A stretch of DNA of 9,391 nt from positions 1 to 9,391 of the forward strand of contig CAZMTU010000097.1 of NCBI GenBank assembly GCA_964569225.1, in the 5' to 3' direction. Source of the DNA: CAKSQF01 sp964569225. Lineage in GTDB: Bacteria > Bacillota > Clostridia > Oscillospirales > CAG-272. Made by a program: the position numbers and the translations under genes. Positions within the stretch are counted from its first letter, which is position 1. Each line of letters begins with the position of its first letter. This document shows positions 6,465-9,391 of the stretch, one piece after another. The notes under the pieces were generated by a model, which saw only the letters and a list, made by a program, of their open reading frames with translations, was not told the DNA's origin and ran no database searches.

Positions 6465-7068
6465 TACTGTAATGTTTAAAATAACCTATGGCTTATTTGT
6501 GCTCACTGCGCGCAATGCCGCAAACGACAACGGCTGCATTATTAATACGGTAGGTCAGGTGACCTTGACGCCTAATTGTATTTCACTTGCTGTAAATAAA
6601 TCCAATTTTACACACGATATGATTATGGAAAACGGCGTTTTAAATGTGTCTATTATTTCTACTGACGCTTCTTTCGATTTATTTCGGCGGTTCGGCTTTG
6701 CCAGCGGACGGGATACCGATAAGTTCGAAGGGTTCACAGGCTGTAAAAGAGCGGAAAACGGCGTGTATTATATTACAGAAGGCATCAATGCGGTCCTTTG
6801 CGCCAAGGTCGTTCAAACGGTCGATCTCGGAACGCATACGCTGTTTATCGCAGAAGTAACCGACGGATGGTCGATGAGTGACGTCCCGTCTGTGTCATAC
6901 GAGTATTACTTGTCGAATATCAAGCCAAAGCCTCAAGCAAAACCTCAAAAGACAGTCTGGCGCTGTAAGATATGCGGTTATGAGCACGAGGGGGAAGAGC
7001 TGCTGGATGATTTTATCTGCCCGATTTGCAAGCATGGCAAAGATGATTTTGAAAAAGTGGAAGAATGA
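6457..7068 (+). CDS. hrb: Flavin reductase-rubredoxin fusion (high-molecular-weight rubredoxin, Hrb-like)
   Basis: A 203-residue, two-domain protein. Residues 1-155 are a flavin reductase-like FMN-binding split barrel, with FKITYGLFVLTA, GCIINTVGQVT, AVNKSNFTHD, FGFASGRDTDKFEGF and LGTHTLFIAEVTDG. After a KPKPQAKPQK linker, residues 168-200 form a rubredoxin-type iron site with C170, C173, C188 and C191 (CKIC...CPIC). The same architecture is known as Hrb in Moorella thermoacetica, where it passes electrons from NADH to the diiron flavoprotein FprA to reduce NO or O2. No fprA is seen here. The start TTG 6457 sits 8 bp after AAGGAG (6443-6448) and overlaps the kinase stop; ATG 6472 is too far from the ribosome site. 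It is cytoplasmic, and co-transcribed and probably translationally coupled with the kinase. Confidence 0.92.
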   Translation: MDNTVMFKITYGLFVLTARNAANDNGCIINTVGQVTLTPNCISLAVNKSNFTHDMIMENGVLNVSIISTDASFDLFRRFGFASGRDTDKFEGFTGCKRAENGVYYITEGINAVLCAKVVQTVDLGTHTLFIAEVTDGWSMSDVPSVSYEYYLSNIKPKPQAKPQKTVWRCKICGYEHEGEELLDDFICPICKHGKDDFEKVEE

Positions 7069-7110
7069 GCACGGTTTGACGAATGAAACCGCACGTGTTT
7101 CAAGAATTTA

Positions 7111-7151
7111 TGAAAAAGCTGCCGCAAATGGCTATTGCGGCAGCTTTTTCA
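7111..7151. terminator. Bidirectional rho-independent terminator
   Basis: A perfect 17-bp stem (7111-7127 with 7135-7151) around a 7-nt loop. It has a GC core (GCTGCCGC), an A-run on the left arm and a T-run on the right. It ends the two-component/Hrb operon 42 bp after its last stop. Because A- and T-runs flank the core symmetrically, it should also stop minus-strand transcripts from the phospholipase side. Confidence 0.92.
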
Positions 7152-7422
7152 TATTTTGCATGGGCAGCTTGACAATAATATTCTTAAGGCGTGGCTCCTC
7201 CCGGATGCTGTCATAACGAGCGTTTTATAGATGATCCAGCATATACCAGCATTTGGAATGCGCTTCAATTTCATGAAATTCCGCACTGATTTCCGGATAG
7301 ATGAGCTGATCTACAAAGGGCGGCGTATAATGCTTGCCCCGCTGACTGACATGGGCTTTATTGTAGGCGCCGGCATGTCGGTGCATTGCCAGGAGAGAAG
7401 CGAGGCGTCCTCTGCTTTCCCT
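7132..7422 (-). pseudogene. Probable gene remnant with an internal stop
   Basis: In one minus-strand frame, coding-looking sequence runs from 7422 to a TAG at 7132-7134, broken by a TAA at 7225-7227. The first part, from ATG 7386, reads as 53 residues (MHRHAGAYNKAHVSQRGKHY at its start, WYMLDHL at its end). After the TAA the same frame continues for 30 residues (NARYDSIREEPRLKNIIVKL and on). Codon choice matches the neighbours (CTG, CCG, GCG, CGG, GAA), and the composition is protein-like on both sides of the stop. There is no ribosome site before ATG 7386, a TAA closes the frame at 7423-7425, and the 5' end overlaps the phospholipase gene. I do not recognise the family. It may be a decayed gene missing its start, or the original tail of the phospholipase-like protein displaced by a +1 frameshift. 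A short functional 53-aa gene (7225-7386) is a third option. Confidence 0.5.
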
Positions 7423-8332
7423 TTACGTTGCAATGAATTTCCCCATGAAAATCCCGCAGACAGAAGGTCCGGAAAAAGGCGGAATATTCACTTGCCGAAA
7501 GGGATTGCAGCCGACGGATGGCGTTTAGGCAGTTTTGTTTGGCACTGTCATATAAAGCAAAAAAATCGGAGGTGCTGACCTGGCCGGTATAGGGGTCCTG
7601 CCATACATGATGAGCGAGATTGGCAGAATCGGGATAGTAATGACTGGCGCCCAAGAAGAGAGGGGAAAGATAGGGCAGTTTCAAAGGGGTTTCCAGCATC
7701 CGGAAAAGTTTTGCTTTTCTGCCGGATGCGTCATAGAGCAGCTTACACCACCTGCGTACGGAACGGGCGGTACGGATGACTGTTTCGGGCGTGCAGTTGA
7801 CCTTATAAATACAGGTTATCGCACGGCTGAGCAGTTGACCGATACAGGCTTCCTCTGCCGGTGAGAGGGAGTAGACCGATGGCAGGGGCAGGGAACACAG
7901 ATTCTTTCGCAATGTCCGTTCCACTGTCAGAGCATTCAGATCCGCTTCCAGCGCATTATGAATACAGTAGCTTTTTGCACTGCGTGCGGTACCCGAAAAG
8001 GCGTAAACAAAGGGATGGGTTTCGCTGTCCAGACAGTAGTGTCCAAAAAAGCCGGTGGCATATGCCAGCGCGATCTCACGGTCGTCCCCTTTCATTTTAT
8101 TTGCCTGCGTCCAAATGCAGCTAAGCAGTCTGTCCGGCTGTTCGGTGTGGAGCTGCGTGCTCAGCCGTTTTTTTCGCAGAACGGCGGGCAGATAAAACAT
8201 AAACATATCCGGTCCCTGCATACCGGTGTAATAGGCGTGTGGATGCCGCTTGACCGCATTGGACAGCTTGCCTGACGGAAGGCTCGATTTGCATTCTTTG
8301 GCAAAAACCACATGCGTCCAAAAGGAAGGCAT
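7358..8332 (-). CDS. Zinc-dependent phospholipase C family protein
   Basis: A 324-residue protein resembling the PF00882 zinc-dependent phospholipase C fold common in clostridia. Likely metal ligands are in order: H7 in FWTHVVF, D42 in QGPDMFMFY, H98 and D102 in FGHYCLDSETHP, and H125/E129 in HNALEAD. The region YPDSANLAHHVWQDPYTG (about 234-250) also fits the family. There is no signal peptide or membrane helix, so unlike secreted toxins of this fold it is probably cytoplasmic; substrate unknown. ATG 8332 is supported by AAGGAG 8 bp upstream. It lies 62 bp behind mtaB, probably in one transcript, since I see no good promoter or terminator between them. The last 25 or so residues (from CNVKGKQRTPRF) are basic, proline-rich and less convincing. 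Together with the remnant in another frame just downstream, this hints at a displaced C-terminus. Confidence 0.83.
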   Translation of the reverse strand: MPSFWTHVVFAKECKSSLPSGKLSNAVKRHPHAYYTGMQGPDMFMFYLPAVLRKKRLSTQLHTEQPDRLLSCIWTQANKMKGDDREIALAYATGFFGHYCLDSETHPFVYAFSGTARSAKSYCIHNALEADLNALTVERTLRKNLCSLPLPSVYSLSPAEEACIGQLLSRAITCIYKVNCTPETVIRTARSVRRWCKLLYDASGRKAKLFRMLETPLKLPYLSPLFLGASHYYPDSANLAHHVWQDPYTGQVSTSDFFALYDSAKQNCLNAIRRLQSLSASEYSAFFRTFCLRDFHGEIHCNVKGKQRTPRFSPGNAPTCRRLQ

Positions 8333-8369
8333 TTGTCCATCTCCTTAGATAAAATAGCTGATAAAGGGT

Positions 8370-8389
8370 CTGAATCATAATAGATTCAG
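8370..8389 (-). repeat. Short hairpin between mtaB and the phospholipase gene
   Basis: CTGAATC (8370-8376) and GATTCAG (8383-8389) form a perfect 7-bp stem with a 6-nt loop, just after the mtaB stop. No T-run follows on the minus strand, so it is at most a weak terminator or an RNA-processing/stability element within the operon. Confidence 0.4.
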
Positions 8390-8394
8390 TTTGG

Positions 8395-9391
8395 TCAGAT
8401 ACGATTGCCAGATTCGTCGCCGGCAAGCCGACCGATCAGTCGGCCGTTTTCCACCGCTTCTAACAATACTGGCGCGATCAGATTGTGCATTGGGCGGTCT
8501 GAGGGGACCTGTACCTCCAGAAAGGAAGAAGTATGACCGATGGCAAATTCAGCCTGATTTTCCTCAAAAAGGACCTCTACGGTTTTGCCGAGATGAGCGG
8601 ACATGACTCGATACGCACTCTTTTCCCGAATGGCTTCCAGCGCCTGCACCCGGCTGTGTTTGACTGCTTCGGGAATTTGTCCGGTCATTTGATCGGCTTC
8701 TGTTCCGGGTCGTCTGGAATAGGGGAAAATGTGAAAGGAAAGCAAGTCCAGTGAATCGAGAAAAGCGGCTGTTTGATTGAAATCATCATCGGTTTCGCCG
8801 GGAAAGCCAACAATGATGTCAGCGGTAAAGCAGGCGTCCGGAAGATTTTGGCGCAGAAATGCAACATTACGCCGTACCATAGCCGTATTGTATTTTCTTC
8901 TCATCGCCGCGAGCGTTTTGTCACACCCGCTTTGCAGGGAGAGATGAAATTGAGGCGCTAAATGCTTGACTGACCGTAATTTTTCGCTGAAAGCGGGGGT
9001 CAAAAGCGACGGATCCAGCGAGCCAAGCCGAATTCGCTCAAGGTTCGGCAAACTATCTATACGGAGCAGCAGTTCATACAGTGCGTTTCTTATCGGATGC
9101 CCGTTTTCATCGGTAAAATCTTTTCCGTAAGCGGAAATTTCAATGCCGGTTAAGACGATTTCGCGGTAACCGGCTTCGGTAAGGGCACGAATTTCTTCAA
9201 CTGCTTCATCCATCGGTTTTGACCGGATTGGACCGCGGGCTTTCGGAATGATACAGTAAGCGCACTTTGATTCGCAGCCGTCTTCAATTTTGACATATGC
9301 ACGGGTGCGTTCACTGCGTGAGATGCTCATGGACTCAAATCCGGCGTTTTCCAGCGGTGTGACGCCAACAATCGGAGAAGCGTCTGAAGAA
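8395..9391 (-). CDS. mtaB: tRNA t6A37 methylthiotransferase MtaB (5' end outside window)
   Basis: The frame stays open to the right edge, so 331 residues of the C-terminal part are visible and the N-terminal domain is missing. The radical SAM cluster motif is GCESKCAYC (Cys 39, 43 and 46 of the visible part), followed by IIPKARGPIRS. That signature, preceded by RTRAYVKIEDG, fits MtaB (B. subtilis YqeV) better than MiaB or RimO. Further motifs are VLTGIEISAYG, LSLQSGCD, ADIIVGFPGETDDDF and FPYSRRPGT. A C-terminal TRAM domain (about the last 60 residues, from HLGKTVEVLFEEN) binds tRNA. The enzyme converts N6-threonylcarbamoyladenosine at position 37 to its 2-methylthio form, using S-adenosylmethionine and two iron-sulfur clusters. 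The ATG at 9328-9330 is internal, not the start: conserved sequence continues upstream of it. Confidence 0.95.
   Translation of the reverse strand, partial: SSDASPIVGVTPLENAGFESMSISRSERTRAYVKIEDGCESKCAYCIIPKARGPIRSKPMDEAVEEIRALTEAGYREIVLTGIEISAYGKDFTDENGHPIRNALYELLLRIDSLPNLERIRLGSLDPSLLTPAFSEKLRSVKHLAPQFHLSLQSGCDKTLAAMRRKYNTAMVRRNVAFLRQNLPDACFTADIIVGFPGETDDDFNQTAAFLDSLDLLSFHIFPYSRRPGTEADQMTGQIPEAVKHSRVQALEAIREKSAYRVMSAHLGKTVEVLFEENQAEFAIGHTSSFLEVQVPSDRPMHNLIAPVLLEAVENGRLIGRLAGDESGNRI

Noticed and set aside
6644..7216. Alternative plus-strand frames overlapping the Hrb gene
   Set aside because: They lie in other frames of a well-recognised flavin reductase-rubredoxin gene and have no ribosome site.
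7231..7864. Plus-strand frames opposite the phospholipase gene
   Set aside because: Composition is that of antisense shadow frames and none has a convincing ribosome site; the minus-strand genes explain the region.
8361..8394. Hairpin after mtaB as an intrinsic terminator
   Set aside because: The stem is AT-rich and short, and no T-run follows on the minus strand.
1..9391. CRISPR arrays, transposons, phage or defence genes
   Set aside because: No regularly spaced repeats, transposase, integrase or defence-family motifs were seen on either strand.

Overview
This window looks like an ordinary stretch of chromosome from an anaerobic, moderate-GC Firmicute, most likely a gut clostridium of the Oscillospirales/Ruminococcaceae type. 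The reasons are the gene families (ireB, typA, a PhoB/PhoR-like two-component pair, mtaB, a clostridial zinc-dependent phospholipase C-like protein), AGGAGG ribosome binding sites, sigma-A promoters with TATAAT boxes, and a flavin reductase-rubredoxin fusion typical of strict anaerobes. The genus is inference. I see no rRNA, tRNA, CRISPR array, insertion sequence or phage gene.

Layout. Positions 12-269 (minus) hold ireB, with a near-consensus promoter at 292-320, at the left edge. A gene-poor AT-rich stretch with inverted repeats (270-673) leads into a DUF421/YetF-like membrane protein (674-1363, plus). That gene overlaps tail to tail with a small conserved-looking hypothetical gene (1335-1661, minus). 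The hypothetical gene and typA/bipA (1825-3648, plus) are divergent, and their promoters share a TGCTATAATAATA core. typA ends in a strong 17-bp terminator. A second non-coding stretch (3691-4045) ends in a promoter set among four copies of ATTTTACA, resembling PhoP boxes. That promoter serves a response regulator (4046-4735), a PAS-containing histidine kinase (4764-6464) and, overlapping the kinase by 8 bp, a flavin reductase-rubredoxin fusion protein (6457-7068). A perfect 17-bp hairpin (7111-7151) ends this operon and probably also the convergent minus-strand unit.

The right third is on the minus strand: mtaB (8395 to beyond 9391, 5' end outside the window) followed after 62 bp by a zinc-dependent phospholipase C-family gene (7358-8332). 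Behind that gene lies coding-looking sequence in another frame (7132-7422) with an internal TAA. It is probably a gene remnant or frameshifted tail.

How the genes work together. Most are housekeeping or signalling genes: cell-envelope signalling (IreB), ribosome assembly (TypA) and tRNA thiomethylation (MtaB). The only unit that reads as a small pathway is regulator - kinase - flavin/rubredoxin electron carrier, where an envelope sensor may control a reductase linked elsewhere to NO or O2 detoxification. I found no convincing new multi-gene system. The points most worth checking are the Pho-box-like array, the kinase-Hrb coupling, the structured leader of the DUF421 gene and the remnant behind the phospholipase gene.
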